Source of the DNA: Tangfeifania diversioriginum
GTDB lineage: Bacteria > Bacteroidota > Bacteroidia > Bacteroidales > Prolixibacteraceae
Direction of reading: 5' to 3'
Length of the DNA stretch: 64,000 nucleotides
Assembly (NCBI RefSeq): GCF_900141875.1
Contig: NZ_FQZE01000009.1
Location: 78,746-142,745, forward strand
In this document: positions 19,224-29,853 of the stretch, piece by piece
Position numbering within the stretch: position 1 is the first letter of the stretch
Layout: each line of letters starts with the position of its first letter
Program-made: the position numbers and the translations under genes
The notes under the pieces: model-generated
Told to the model about the DNA's origin: nothing
What the model saw: only the letters and a program-made list of their open reading frames with translations
Database searches by the model: none

Positions 19224-19561
19224 CGGACAATTAGTTTAGTATTTTAAAAAATTAAAAATAATTTTCTTTTTTTGAGCCAGCTGAATTTTTTTCGTTTTTT
19301 TTGAGTCATCTTGCATTAAATCAGTTTAATTATGACCTAAGTCATTAGATTTTATGGGGGCTGTAGTTATATTTCCATTTTTCAGCTTTTTTAAGAAAAA
19401 GATTGAACATCATTAGAGTTTATTAGTTTATGATGATTTTAAATGAATAATAGTTTGAAAAGTTCAATTAATTGTGAAAATATGTTAATCACTGAATTTT
19501 TTTTTATATTAGCCCTCCTATTTGTGAAAAAGAGTGAGTTATTAATTTTAAAATTTGATCT
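19224..19561. other. AT-rich divergent promoter region
   Basis: A 338-base gap between the PIG-L gene and the SusC gene, which point away from each other, so it must contain both promoters. I could not find an exact TAnnTTTG box before the SusC gene, so that promoter may be of another type (for example ECF-dependent). No ORF, tRNA or repeat is visible. Confidence 0.5.
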
Positions 19562-22500
19562 ATGAAAAAAATTGCACTATTCTTTACGATTCTTCTTTTC
19601 ATAGGAACTTTGGCATCTCACGCCCAAACGAGGATGATAACCGGTACGGTTACTTCTTCGGAGGACGAAATGCCAATTCCGGGAGTTTCGATTTCTGTTA
19701 AAGGGACAACTTTGGGAACTGTTACCGACCTCAACGGTGAATTCAGCATCGATGTTCCTGAAGATGCTCAAACTCTGGTTTTTTCCTTTATTGGTATGGG
19801 AACCAGAGAAGTTGATATTACCTCAGGTACTACATTTAATGTAGTAATGGAACCTGATATTTTAGGTATTGACGAAGTTATGGTGGTTGCCTACGGTACA
19901 TCCACCAAAGGTTCATTTACCGGTTCTGCCGCGGTTATGGACAATGAAAAACTTGAAAAACGGCAGGTATCCAATGTTTCAAATGCATTGGCGGGAGCAG
20001 TCGCCGGTGTTCAGGTATTGAGTGACAACGGCCAGCCTGGTACTTCCGCTACTGTTCGAGTGCGTGGCGTGGGGTCTATCAATGCCGAAATGGATCCGTT
20101 ATATGTTGTTGATGGTATCCCGTTTGACGGTGACCTCTCTTCACTTAACAGTTCGGATATTGAGTCGATGACAGTATTGAAAGATGCTGCATCCACTGCT
20201 TTGTATGGTTCACGCGGTGCCAACGGAATCATCATGATTACCACCAAAAAAGGTACTGCCGGAGAACCCAGGGTTACACTGGATGTTAAATATGGTGTAA
20301 ATTCACGGGCGATTGAAAACTATGATGTGTTAACCAGTCACCAGAATTATACTGAAACTGCATACAGATCAATTTACAATGCTGGTATTTATAACTTAGG
20401 CTACACGCCAACCCGGGCCAATGCTTATGCAAACGAAAAAATTATCACCAATACTGAAGGTGGTTACGGGTACCAGATTTATACTGTTCCCGAAGGTGAA
20501 CTTATTATTGGTAAAAATGGCAAGTTAAATCCCAATGCTCAGTTAGGATATAATGACGGTACTTATTATTATACACCAGATGACTGGGCTGATGAAACTT
20601 TTCAGCAAAATCCGAGACAAGAATACAACCTGTCGATTTCAGGTGGTAATGACAAGCAAAATTACTTCATGTCTTTTGGCTATATGGATGACCAGGGAGT
20701 TGTGCCAGGTTCTGGATTTACCAGGATTTCAGGTCGTTTCAACGGTGACCATGAAGTGAAAAGCTGGTTAAAAGTTGGCGCAAACGTAAACTATAACCAA
20801 ATAACCAGTGACTATCCGGGAGAACAGGTAACTACCAACTCCAGCGGAAATGCTTTTTTTATAGCAAACTACGTGGCTCCTGTTTATCCGATTTATGTGC
20901 GGGATGGAAGCACTCAGGATATATTATTGAATAATGGTCGTAAAGTTTATGATTACGGTGATGGTGTGAGTACTAACTATTCACGTTCGTTTATGCAAAT
21001 TGCCAACCCTGCAGGTGACCTGGTTTATAATAAAACCGATTATTTGATGGATATCGTGAATAGTTCATGGTATGCAGAAATTAAGCCTGTCGTAGGATTG
21101 ACGATTACAGCAAAATATGGTCTTAATGTTGACAATACCAAGTATAACGACCTTGGTAATGCATACATGGGGCAAAGTGCTTCGTATGGTGGTACGGCCT
21201 ATCAGGAACAGACTCGTACAACCGGATTTGACCAGCAGTATATTGCTTATTACCAGCGTGAATTTAATGATGTACACCAATTTGATTTAACAGTTGGTTA
21301 CGATGGGTATTCCTATGCTGAAGAGTACGTTTTTGCAACTGGACAAAACCTTTACAATCCTGAAAGTTATTATGTGAATAATGCCATTGACCAAATTAGG
21401 GGCGGAGGTGCAAAAGATACTTATGCAACCCAGGGGATTTTAGGCCGTTTAAATTATTCTTATAACGATACCTACTTTGCAAATGTGACGTACCGTCGCG
21501 ATGCTTCTTCACGTTTTCATCCTGACAATCGCTGGGGAAACTTTTGGTCGGCAAGTGCAGCATGGATGTTAAACAACGAAAGTTTTCTTGCCGGTGTTTC
21601 GTGGGTTGATATGTTGAAATTAAAAGCCTCCTACGGACAGCAAGGAAACGACAATATTGGTAACTATTACGCCTGGCTTGACCAATACGAAATGACAGGT
21701 GCCGAAGGTGTTTTCTCTGACGGAACATTAACTTATAAAGGTAATCCGGATTTAACCTGGGAAACTTCTACCTCTTATAATGTGGGAGTTGATTTTGGTT
21801 TCTTCAAGAACCATTTGTCAGGAACAGTGGAGTATTTTGGCCGTAAATCAGCCGATATGCTCTATTATAAGCCGGTTGCTGCAAGTTTGGGATATACTGA
21901 AATTCCAATGAATATTGGTTCAATGACCAACTCCGGTCTTGAGGTTGACCTTAACTCGAATATTTTGAACCTGAATAATTTAACCTGGAATGTATATGCG
22001 AATGCTACCTTCATTAAAAATAAAATTAATGAACTGCATCCCGATTTGGAAGGTGATTTAATTGATGGTACACGCATTTATGAAGAAGGTGAATCGATGT
22101 ACAGGATGTACCTGGTTGATTACGCAGGAGTAGATCCTGAAACTGGGATGGCACAATACTGGGCCGAAGATGAAGACGGTGGTGCCATTAAAACAAGTGA
22201 TTATTCAATAGCAACATCTTACAAAATTGCTACTGAGGACTTGTTGCCAAAAGTTTACGGAGGTTTTGGTACTTCTGTTGAAGCCTACGGAATTGATGCT
22301 TCAGTACAGGTCTCTTACCAATTGGGAGGTCAGATTTATGACTCAGGATACCGTAGATTAATGCACAACGGAATGTCGAGCTTTGCCGGAAACAATTGGC
22401 ACAAGGATATCTATAATGCATGGACACCTGAAAATACCAACACCGATGTACCACGGCTGAATGCAAATGACAGGTATGCCAACTCCACCTCAACACGTTT

Positions 22501-22735
22501 TATTACCAGCTCTGATTACCTGAGTTTGAATAATATAACTGTTGGGTATTCTTTACCTTCTGACATTAGCAACCAGTTAAAATTTGAAAGAATTCGTGTG
22601 TATTTCGCTGCTGATAATGTAGCGCTGCTGACCAGCCGTAAAGGATTAGACCCGCGCCAAAGTTATATTTCTGCAACTACCGCGCGATATACTCCTATTC
22701 GTTCAATTTCGGGAGGTCTTAATTTAATGTTTTAA
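19562..22735 (+). CDS. SusC-like TonB-dependent outer-membrane transporter (first)
   Basis: A 1057-residue protein. It has a Sec leader (residues 1-21), then a carboxypeptidase-regulatory-like domain (MITGTVTSSEDEMPIPGVSI to about 95), a TonB-box-like VMVVAYG, the plug (NALAGAVAGVQVLSDNGQPG, VRVRGVGSIN, LYVVDGIPFDG, ALYGSRGANGIIMITTKKG) and a beta-barrel ending in the aromatic RSISGGLNLMF. It imports oligosaccharides bound by the partner SusD encoded 18 bases downstream. No glycoside hydrolase lies in this operon, so the substrate cannot be read from context. Confidence 0.97.
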   Translation: MKKIALFFTILLFIGTLASHAQTRMITGTVTSSEDEMPIPGVSISVKGTTLGTVTDLNGEFSIDVPEDAQTLVFSFIGMGTREVDITSGTTFNVVMEPDILGIDEVMVVAYGTSTKGSFTGSAAVMDNEKLEKRQVSNVSNALAGAVAGVQVLSDNGQPGTSATVRVRGVGSINAEMDPLYVVDGIPFDGDLSSLNSSDIESMTVLKDAASTALYGSRGANGIIMITTKKGTAGEPRVTLDVKYGVNSRAIENYDVLTSHQNYTETAYRSIYNAGIYNLGYTPTRANAYANEKIITNTEGGYGYQIYTVPEGELIIGKNGKLNPNAQLGYNDGTYYYTPDDWADETFQQNPRQEYNLSISGGNDKQNYFMSFGYMDDQGVVPGSGFTRISGRFNGDHEVKSWLKVGANVNYNQITSDYPGEQVTTNSSGNAFFIANYVAPVYPIYVRDGSTQDILLNNGRKVYDYGDGVSTNYSRSFMQIANPAGDLVYNKTDYLMDIVNSSWYAEIKPVVGLTITAKYGLNVDNTKYNDLGNAYMGQSASYGGTAYQEQTRTTGFDQQYIAYYQREFNDVHQFDLTVGYDGYSYAEEYVFATGQNLYNPESYYVNNAIDQIRGGGAKDTYATQGILGRLNYSYNDTYFANVTYRRDASSRFHPDNRWGNFWSASAAWMLNNESFLAGVSWVDMLKLKASYGQQGNDNIGNYYAWLDQYEMTGAEGVFSDGTLTYKGNPDLTWETSTSYNVGVDFGFFKNHLSGTVEYFGRKSADMLYYKPVAASLGYTEIPMNIGSMTNSGLEVDLNSNILNLNNLTWNVYANATFIKNKINELHPDLEGDLIDGTRIYEEGESMYRMYLVDYAGVDPETGMAQYWAEDEDGGAIKTSDYSIATSYKIATEDLLPKVYGGFGTSVEAYGIDASVQVSYQLGGQIYDSGYRRLMHNGMSSFAGNNWHKDIYNAWTPENTNTDVPRLNANDRYANSTSTRFITSSDYLSLNNITVGYSLPSDISNQLKFERIRVYFAADNVALLTSRKGLDPRQSYISATTARYTPIRSISGGLNLMF

Positions 22736-22753
22736 TTATTAAAGTAGATTATT

Positions 22754-24358
22754 ATGAATAGAAAATATATTATCTTATTACTGGTATCCTTTTTCTTTGC
22801 CACAGTAGGCTGCGAGGATCTGGATACACTCCCAGAAGGAGACACGATTACGACTTCGCAAAAAGAAGAAGTTTTGGATAATGATCCTTCAAAGGCAGTA
22901 GCTGGTGTAAATGCCATATTTGCACAGTTCACTCAGTACATGCCTAATGAAACTGCTCTCGGGGCAGAACGTCACAACGATTTTGGCTATCCTTCAGTAA
23001 TGCTGTTTACTGACCACAACGGATACGATTTGGTATCGGATGATAATGGTTATAACTGGAATGGTAATAACCTTGAATATTCTGACCGTGAATATACTTC
23101 CAACGAAGGCCAAATTTTGTGGAATGATATGTATGCCATTATCAGTTCTGCCAATAACGTGATTGATGCCATTGATCCGGAAACAGAAGATCCTACTTCC
23201 CAGTATTATCTGGCACAAGGCCTGGCTGCCCGATCTTTTAGTTACTGGGTGTTGGCACAGCTATACCAATTTAATTACGTAGGTAACGAATCAGCACCTT
23301 GTGTGCCGATTATTACCAATGAGAATTCCAATGAAGCTGCGCTCGATGGCTCTCCACGTGCTACAGTTCAGGAAGTTTACCAATTGATTACATCGGATAT
23401 TGACAACGCAGTAAATTTATTGACTTCTGCTGAAGAAAACGGAATTGTCCGTGCCGATAAACGGTATATTAGCCTTGCCGTTGCTTATGGATTACGCGCC
23501 CGAGTTAATTTAACAATGCAAAATTGGAGCGAAGCGGCTGCTGATGCCACCAAGGCTATCGAAGTTTCTGGTGCTACACCTGCTTCAATTGCTGATGTAA
23601 GCAAGCCTTCATTCTGGAGTTCCGACGAATCGAACTGGATGTGGGGGATTATTGTTAAGGAAACCGACGATGTTGTTTCTTCAGGTATTGTGAACTGGCC
23701 ATCGCACATGGGCTCGCTTAATTATGGTTATGCCAACTTCTCCGGTGGAAAGCAAATTAACAAATCGTTATTTGAATCCATTCCCGAAACGGATGTGCGC
23801 AAAGGCTGGTGGTTAGACGAAAATGAAACTTCACCAAATTTAAACAAAGCTGAAGCTGAAGCAGCGGCTGGATATGGTTATCCTGCTTATACCCAGGTGA
23901 AATTTGCTCCATATAACGAGGAGCCCAAAACTTCAACAAACGCAAACGATATTCCGTTAATGCGCATTGAAGAAATGTATTTAATTAAGGCCGAAGCCGA
24001 AGCAATGAGTGGTGGTGATGGCAAAACTACTCTTGAAAGCTTTGTGCAGAATTATCGTGATCCGGGATATGTTTGTAATGCTTCATCACCCGAAGGAATT
24101 CAGGAGGAAGTATTTTTTCACCGCAGGCTCGAACTTTGGGGTGAAGGGATGAACTGGTTTGATATTATGCGTTTAAATAAAGATGTAGATCGCAGGGGCG
24201 GAGCATTCCCAAATGCCACTATGGTATTTAATATTCCGGCCGGAAGCGATATTTTATTGTGGCGTATTCCCGAGGCCGAAATTCAGGCAAACCCTGCTTT
24301 GACTGAAGGAGATAACAACCCAGCCGTACCGGCACCTTCGCCAGTTGCAGATTTATAA
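22754..24358 (+). CDS. SusD-like glycan-binding lipoprotein (first)
   Basis: A 534-residue SusD/RagB-family protein with lipobox FATVGC (C20). The TPR-like helices and typical pieces are present: YYLAQGLAARSFSYWVLAQL, the KRYISLAVAYGLRARVNL helix pair, IPETDVRKGWW, RIEEMYLIKAEAEA and RRLELWGEGMNWFDIMRLNK. It caps the SusC transporter and binds its glycan at the cell surface. It follows the SusC gene by 18 bases and is presumably co-transcribed with it and with the next lipoprotein gene. Confidence 0.96.
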   Translation: MNRKYIILLLVSFFFATVGCEDLDTLPEGDTITTSQKEEVLDNDPSKAVAGVNAIFAQFTQYMPNETALGAERHNDFGYPSVMLFTDHNGYDLVSDDNGYNWNGNNLEYSDREYTSNEGQILWNDMYAIISSANNVIDAIDPETEDPTSQYYLAQGLAARSFSYWVLAQLYQFNYVGNESAPCVPIITNENSNEAALDGSPRATVQEVYQLITSDIDNAVNLLTSAEENGIVRADKRYISLAVAYGLRARVNLTMQNWSEAAADATKAIEVSGATPASIADVSKPSFWSSDESNWMWGIIVKETDDVVSSGIVNWPSHMGSLNYGYANFSGGKQINKSLFESIPETDVRKGWWLDENETSPNLNKAEAEAAAGYGYPAYTQVKFAPYNEEPKTSTNANDIPLMRIEEMYLIKAEAEAMSGGDGKTTLESFVQNYRDPGYVCNASSPEGIQEEVFFHRRLELWGEGMNWFDIMRLNKDVDRRGGAFPNATMVFNIPAGSDILLWRIPEAEIQANPALTEGDNNPAVPAPSPVADL

Positions 24359-24383
24359 AGTTTCACATCTATAAAAGAAAATT

Positions 24384-26390
24384 ATGAAAATTAATAAATT
24401 ATTGATAGCAATTTCTGTTTTGGTTGCTCTTGCAGTAGCAGCCTGCAGTGAATTCGAAGATACTGTTGAGCCGAGCCCGGCTGTACCTGATGGATGTCAG
24501 GGGGTTTATTTCCCGGCTTCAAATACAAGCGCATATGAATTAGAACCAACAGAACCCACTCAAATTACGATAACAATTGCTCGTGAGGTTTCATCCGGTG
24601 CAGTTGAGGTTCCTGTAAATGTTGAAGTAAATGATGAAGATGTTTATAACGTTCCGTCATCCATTAGCTTTGCAGATGGTGAAACAGAAGTGGATTTTAC
24701 AGTGACTTTTCCTGATGCCGGTGAAGGAACAACTTATAACTTGAAGTTGGCCGTTGAAGGCGATGAATATGTTAATCCGTATGCATCAGCACTACCCTAT
24801 GTAACCACCAGCGTGACACGCATCAAATGGGCAGCTGTTGAAGAACCTATGGTTTATGTGGATGGAACAGTGGCTTATTTTTATGGGGTAGAAGCCCTGC
24901 CGATGTATGTGAATGCTGAGAAAGCTGAAGTTACAGGTATGACCCGCTATCGTTTCAAAAATGCATACAGAGTAGCTCCAACTGGAGAATGGGTTGGAGA
25001 AGAATATGAAGCTATCCCGGATGAAGATGGAATTTATGACGGATTTCCATATAATTATCCGGGTGATTTTGATGAAAACAACGATTATTATACCATAATC
25101 GAAATCGATAATGCAACCGGTGAGGTATTTATGTATGCTCATGAATTGGGCATGGCATGGGGTGATGGAATGTTTTCTATAGGATCTGTATATAATAATT
25201 TATCTGACGATAAAGCCTCTTATCCATTAGGAACAATTGTGGATGGGGTTATAACTTTTCCGAGTAATTCTTTATTTGTAAGTGAAGCAGAATATAATGA
25301 TGGTGGTAAATATCCAGCTTCTGTACCTACTTATATTTACTTGACCAAAGATGCTTTCATCGCTGCCAACCTGAAGATTGATGATTTTAACGATGTGGAA
25401 TACGAAGCCATCGCAGGTGAGGTTGGAGAGTTTGAATCTGCAGCATACAGCGATAACTGGAGTCAAACATTGTCAATGGCCATTGATATCGATCCGGAAA
25501 ATGAGGAGAGTGAATACAAGAACCTCTATTATTTGTCGAATCTCTATGCCGAAGGTTATGGTGTTGCTTTCTACTACAATGAGGAAGAAGAAAGCGTAAC
25601 AATTCCTGAAAATCAGTCGATTGGTGCTGAATTTATGGGGAAAGACATTTATGTTTCACCCAGCGATAGTATTGAATCATCCGTTGTGGTAAATGCCAAA
25701 GGGGTTACCATTTACACCCTGGGATTAATATTCCACTTTGAAGATGGAACCATTGTTGGCGAATTCGCCGAAACATTCTTCTATTCTGAAGATGCCGTAT
25801 CGTACGACAAAGAAGATTTCCTTGGTGATTTCGTAATGTCAGGATTGAGTCAGTTCGGTGAAGCAGACGCTAATATGGAAATAAACATTGCCGAAGGTGA
25901 AGATGAGAATTCGTTGGTTATAACTGGTATTGATTATGCTGCCGAAGTTATTGCTTCATTTGATCCGTCAACCAGTATTATGTCTGTTACACCGCAGGTG
26001 TTGCCCGATATTGTGACCGAATCGGCTACATATGATGCAACGTTATACACTACCGATGCTGAAGGTGTCAGTACAACTGCTGTTATGGATTTCACATTCA
26101 ATATGCAGGGCAACCTGGTTATGACATCAACAAGCCAGGGAGATGGTTATCTTATAAATAGCGAGGCTGCAGGTGGCTGGTTGGATGGATACTACAACTT
26201 AGTATTCTCACCATTGCAAACTAAGTCTGCATATATCAATACACAAAACTTTGCTTCCTTTAATGTTCGTTCCTCAGCAAACCTAATTATAAAACAAGAT
26301 TTAGGTGCTGGTAATAATTTCGAAATTCAAGGGAAAAAAGCACCCAAAAAATTTAGAAAGGATAGGACTCAGATAGATATAGTATTCTAA
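24384..26390 (+). CDS. Surface lipoprotein of the first SusC/D operon, probable glycan binder
   Basis: A 668-residue lipoprotein with lipobox AVAAC (C21). Residues about 45-145 resemble a Calx-beta-like sandwich (ITITIAREVSSGAVEVPVNV, FADGETEVDFTVTFP). The rest is acidic and beta-rich without motifs I can name. It starts 25 bases after the SusD gene, the position usually held by SusE/F-like or SGBP surface binding proteins, so a glycan-binding role is inferred from place and lipidation. The C-terminus is basic (KKAPKKFRKDRTQ), unlike the rest. Confidence 0.75.
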   Translation: MKINKLLIAISVLVALAVAACSEFEDTVEPSPAVPDGCQGVYFPASNTSAYELEPTEPTQITITIAREVSSGAVEVPVNVEVNDEDVYNVPSSISFADGETEVDFTVTFPDAGEGTTYNLKLAVEGDEYVNPYASALPYVTTSVTRIKWAAVEEPMVYVDGTVAYFYGVEALPMYVNAEKAEVTGMTRYRFKNAYRVAPTGEWVGEEYEAIPDEDGIYDGFPYNYPGDFDENNDYYTIIEIDNATGEVFMYAHELGMAWGDGMFSIGSVYNNLSDDKASYPLGTIVDGVITFPSNSLFVSEAEYNDGGKYPASVPTYIYLTKDAFIAANLKIDDFNDVEYEAIAGEVGEFESAAYSDNWSQTLSMAIDIDPENEESEYKNLYYLSNLYAEGYGVAFYYNEEEESVTIPENQSIGAEFMGKDIYVSPSDSIESSVVVNAKGVTIYTLGLIFHFEDGTIVGEFAETFFYSEDAVSYDKEDFLGDFVMSGLSQFGEADANMEINIAEGEDENSLVITGIDYAAEVIASFDPSTSIMSVTPQVLPDIVTESATYDATLYTTDAEGVSTTAVMDFTFNMQGNLVMTSTSQGDGYLINSEAAGGWLDGYYNLVFSPLQTKSAYINTQNFASFNVRSSANLIIKQDLGAGNNFEIQGKKAPKKFRKDRTQIDIVF

Positions 26391-26413
26391 GCTATTTCTG
26401 AATTATAATTTTT

Positions 26414-26453
26414 TAATAAAGAGGATGTCAATATGGCATCCTCTTTATTTTTT
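26414..26453. terminator. Terminator of first SusC/D operon
   Basis: AATAAAGAGGATG and CATCCTCTTTATT form a 13-bp stem with a short loop, followed by a T-run. It closes the first operon and separates it from the second SusC gene. Confidence 0.88.
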
Positions 26454-26519
26454 AGTGCATCAGTAAAATTCAGTAGAATGAATAGATATTATGACTTTCA
26501 GCGAGAAAAGTGGGAAGTA

Positions 26520-26552
26520 TTGTTTTTACTCGTAAGGAATATAATAACTTTG
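26520..26552 (+). promoter_or_regulatory. Bacteroidota-type promoter of second SusC/D operon
   Basis: TTG at 26520-26522 and TAACTTTG at 26545-26552, an exact fit to TAnnTTTG with a 22-base spacer (slightly long). It lies about 85 bases before the ATG at 26637 and after the terminator of the preceding operon, so it also supports 26637 as the real start. Confidence 0.6.
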
Positions 26553-26636
26553 CATTCCTTGTTTGGTGCAGTGGTTTTTTGGTTCATACCATTGCATTTA
26601 AGAGAGAGAGAGAATACCGAATCAAAGCAAATATTT

Positions 26637-29600
26637 ATGAAGAAAATTGCGCTAATGCTGTTAACCATTGCCTTGGCTGGTTTTCAGGTGATTAATGCCC
26701 AACCTCGGCGCATATCAGGTAGCGTAACCAATTCTGAAGGCAATACGCCAATTCCGGGAGTATCGGTTGTGGTGAAAGGAACAACTTTGGGAACAGTTAC
26801 CGATAGTGACGGGAAATATGTTCTTACCATTCCCGGAGAAGCCCGGACTTTAATCTTTTCATTTGTGGGGATGCAAATGGCAGAAGTGGCCATTCAGGGA
26901 GCAACTGTTGATGTGGTTATGGAACCTGATGTTATTGGCGTTGATGAAGTGATGGTAGTGGCTTACGGAACGGCCACCAAAGAATCGTTTACTGGTTCGG
27001 CTTCGAAAGTGGAAGGTGAAAAACTGGCCGGCAAAAATACATCGGAAATTACCAAAGCACTTGCAGGCGAAGTGGCGGGCGTGCAGGTTATCAACTCTTC
27101 CGGCCAGCCGGGTACAACCGCTTCTCTGCGCATAAGGGGATTCGGTTCGGTTAATGCCAGTCGCGAACCGCTGTACATTGTTGATGGCATTCCGTTTAAT
27201 GGTAACCTGGCCTCCATCGACCCGGCCGATATTGAATCCACCACCGTTCTGAAAGATGCATCGGCCACCGCAATTTACGGAGCACGGGGCGCAAATGGTG
27301 TGGTGGTTATCGCCACCAAAAAAGGATTGAAAAACAAACAGGTTATCGATGTGGATGTAAATTACGGAATAAACCTTCGCCTGATTCCGCTCTACAATGT
27401 TATTGATTCGCCTGAAGAATATGTGCAGTTGAGCTGGGAAGGACTGAAGAATAAATACGTTTCGCAGGGAATTGGAAATCCCGGGCAAGTGGCTGCCGAA
27501 GATGTTTTTTCAGTAGGCAACGGTTTGTCTCCCTACTATAATATGTGGAATGCGGATGACAATGAGCTGATTGACCCGGCCACAGGGCAGTTTACAACTA
27601 CCGAAAGAAAATATACCCCGGAAAACTGGGCCGACGAAGTTTTCAGCACGTCAAAACGCCGGGAAGCAAGTGTTCGACTGAGTGGCGGCGGAGAAAACGG
27701 AAGCTACTACACATCGGTTGGATACCTCAATGACGAAGGATATTATGTGGGGTCCGAATTCGACCGCTTCAGCACACGGGCCAACATCGATCAGGAGTTG
27801 CGGGACTGGTTGTCTGCCAATCTGAACCTCAGCTATTCATACATGGAAAGGAATTCTCCAGGGCAAAGGGAGGTGGCCAATAACGGGTTTTTCTTTGTAA
27901 ATGAAATGCCCCCTGTTTATCCGGTTTACGTGCGCGATGAAAATGGAAATAAAGTAGAAGACTCCAAAGTGGGCGGATTTCTTTATGATTATGGTTTCGA
28001 CCGTGGAACGGGGACCCGTGGCTTTGGGGCAAATATCAACCCGGCCGGTGCTGCCCGGCTCGACAGGGATTTTTACATCATTCATAATTTTGCAGGAAAT
28101 GCCGCCGTGGAAGCTCGGTTTCTGAATAATTTTCGTTTCAATACCAATTTTGGTATGCAATATTACGGGCAGAATAATTCCAAACTTACCAATCCGTTTT
28201 ACGGCGATGCCGAAGGACTCGGCAGAATCTTAAAGCGGCAGGATAACCGGTTTTCTTACACCTGGAATCAAATTTTAACGTATCGTAATGCTTTTGACAA
28301 ACACAGTATTGAAGCTTTTATCGCCCACGAAAACACACTTTACCGCGATGCATTTATGGAGGGGCAGAAATCGAATATCGCTCGGCCATACAATATTGAA
28401 TGGACCAACGCGGTAATAATGGACTGGATGGATTCCGAGGTGGTGGATTATGCCCTGGAAAGTTTTTTCGGACAGGCAAAATACAATTACGACGGAAAAT
28501 ATTACCTGTACGCCACCGCACGCCGCGACGGCACTTCGCGCTTCCCGGATAATAAATGGGGCACATTCGGTTCGCTTGGTGCTGCATGGATGCTCAACAA
28601 AGAATCATTTTTGGCCGGCACTCACTGGATCAACCTCCTGAAGCTGAAAGCCAGTGTGGGCACATTGGGAAACCAGGACATCGGTAATTACCCTACCTTC
28701 GACCAGTATTCAATTTCAAATTTGAATGATGAATTGTCGTTTAGCTTTGATTACAAAGGAAATCCGGGTTTAACATGGGAAAGTTCCAATTCATTCAATA
28801 CCGGAATTGAGTTTGGTTTGGCCAATGTAATTTCGGGGCAGATTGAATATTTTACGAAAAAAACAACCAACCTGCTGTTTTACAAACAGGTTGCCCCTTC
28901 GCTTGGATTTTCCCAGGTACCCGTAAACGATGGGGAACTTTTAAATTCAGGCTTTGAATTTGAATTGATTGGACACCTGATAAATACCGGCAAAGTGACG
29001 CTCGATTTACGAGTTAACGGAGGAAATTACAGGAATAGAATCACACAGATGCCCATTGATGATTCAACCGGTGAAGAAAAAATACTGGAAGTTCAGGAAA
29101 CTTATGCCTATTCGGAAGGACATTCGATTTATGATTTTTATGTGAGGGAATTTGCAGGCGTTGACACTGAAACCGGACTCTCGCTGTGGAACCGCTATTA
29201 TAATGAAGTTGGCGGTGAGCGGGAATATATTGTTGACATGGTAACCTACCGGAATGAAAATTCAGTTTCGGAATTGGGGGTTGAAACCACTGCCGATTAT
29301 AACAAAGCCACAAAAAAATATATCGATAAATCGGTTGTTCCGGACTTAACCGGCGGTTTTGGGCTCGATTTTTCCTGGAGTGGGTTCGAACTTACGTCGC
29401 AGTTTGCCTACAGTATTGGAGGGCACTCGTACGACAACATTTATGCCTCCCTGATGGGAAATCATTTGCCCGGAAAAAGCAACTGGTCGAAGGATATTCT
29501 CAACAGGTGGCAGCAACCGGGCGATGTAACCGACGTGCCGCGCCTTTCCTCCGATTTCGACAAAAATGTCAATGCTACCTCTTCCCGGTTTATTGTCAGT

Positions 29601-29828
29601 AACGCTTTTCTCAACTTAACCAATGTGAGGTTATCGTACACGTTGCCAGCATCGGTCACCAAAACTGTTGATATTGGGCGGGCATCTTTATGGGTTTCCG
29701 GCGATAACCTGTTCATGTTGACTGCGCGCCGGGGGTTTATTCCGGTTGGCGCTGAATCGGGTAGCTCAAGAACAACGCGGTATGCGCCGTTGAGTACCAT
29801 CGCGTCTGGAATTAAGCTGCAATTTTAA
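26637..29828 (+). CDS. SusC-like TonB-dependent outer-membrane transporter (second)
   Basis: A 1063-residue protein starting MKKIALMLLTIALAGFQ, with a Sec leader. Domains run in the usual order: carboxypeptidase-regulatory-like (RISGSVTNSEGNTPIPGVSV), TonB-box-like VMVVAYG, plug (LAGEVAGVQVINSSGQPG, LYIVDGIPFNGNL, AIYGARGANGVVVIATKKG) and a barrel ending in TIASGIKLQF. The frame is open upstream to 26433, but that stretch would overlap a terminator stem and the promoter and has no leader, so 26637 is preferred. It is clearly a paralogue of the first SusC but diverges in the barrel, so a different ligand is likely. Confidence 0.96.
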   Translation: MKKIALMLLTIALAGFQVINAQPRRISGSVTNSEGNTPIPGVSVVVKGTTLGTVTDSDGKYVLTIPGEARTLIFSFVGMQMAEVAIQGATVDVVMEPDVIGVDEVMVVAYGTATKESFTGSASKVEGEKLAGKNTSEITKALAGEVAGVQVINSSGQPGTTASLRIRGFGSVNASREPLYIVDGIPFNGNLASIDPADIESTTVLKDASATAIYGARGANGVVVIATKKGLKNKQVIDVDVNYGINLRLIPLYNVIDSPEEYVQLSWEGLKNKYVSQGIGNPGQVAAEDVFSVGNGLSPYYNMWNADDNELIDPATGQFTTTERKYTPENWADEVFSTSKRREASVRLSGGGENGSYYTSVGYLNDEGYYVGSEFDRFSTRANIDQELRDWLSANLNLSYSYMERNSPGQREVANNGFFFVNEMPPVYPVYVRDENGNKVEDSKVGGFLYDYGFDRGTGTRGFGANINPAGAARLDRDFYIIHNFAGNAAVEARFLNNFRFNTNFGMQYYGQNNSKLTNPFYGDAEGLGRILKRQDNRFSYTWNQILTYRNAFDKHSIEAFIAHENTLYRDAFMEGQKSNIARPYNIEWTNAVIMDWMDSEVVDYALESFFGQAKYNYDGKYYLYATARRDGTSRFPDNKWGTFGSLGAAWMLNKESFLAGTHWINLLKLKASVGTLGNQDIGNYPTFDQYSISNLNDELSFSFDYKGNPGLTWESSNSFNTGIEFGLANVISGQIEYFTKKTTNLLFYKQVAPSLGFSQVPVNDGELLNSGFEFELIGHLINTGKVTLDLRVNGGNYRNRITQMPIDDSTGEEKILEVQETYAYSEGHSIYDFYVREFAGVDTETGLSLWNRYYNEVGGEREYIVDMVTYRNENSVSELGVETTADYNKATKKYIDKSVVPDLTGGFGLDFSWSGFELTSQFAYSIGGHSYDNIYASLMGNHLPGKSNWSKDILNRWQQPGDVTDVPRLSSDFDKNVNATSSRFIVSNAFLNLTNVRLSYTLPASVTKTVDIGRASLWVSGDNLFMLTARRGFIPVGAESGSSRTTRYAPLSTIASGIKLQF

Positions 29829-29853
29829 TTGAGAAATTTAAAAAATCAGCAAA

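Noticed and set aside
26433..26636. 68-residue N-terminal extension of the second SusC protein
   Set aside because: It begins inside a terminator stem, crosses a consensus promoter and hides the normal signal peptide at 26637.
19562..29828. Possible recombination or phase-variation cassette between the two susC genes
   Set aside because: Similarity in the N-terminal domains is family-level at protein level; I see no long identical DNA blocks, invertase gene or inverted sites.
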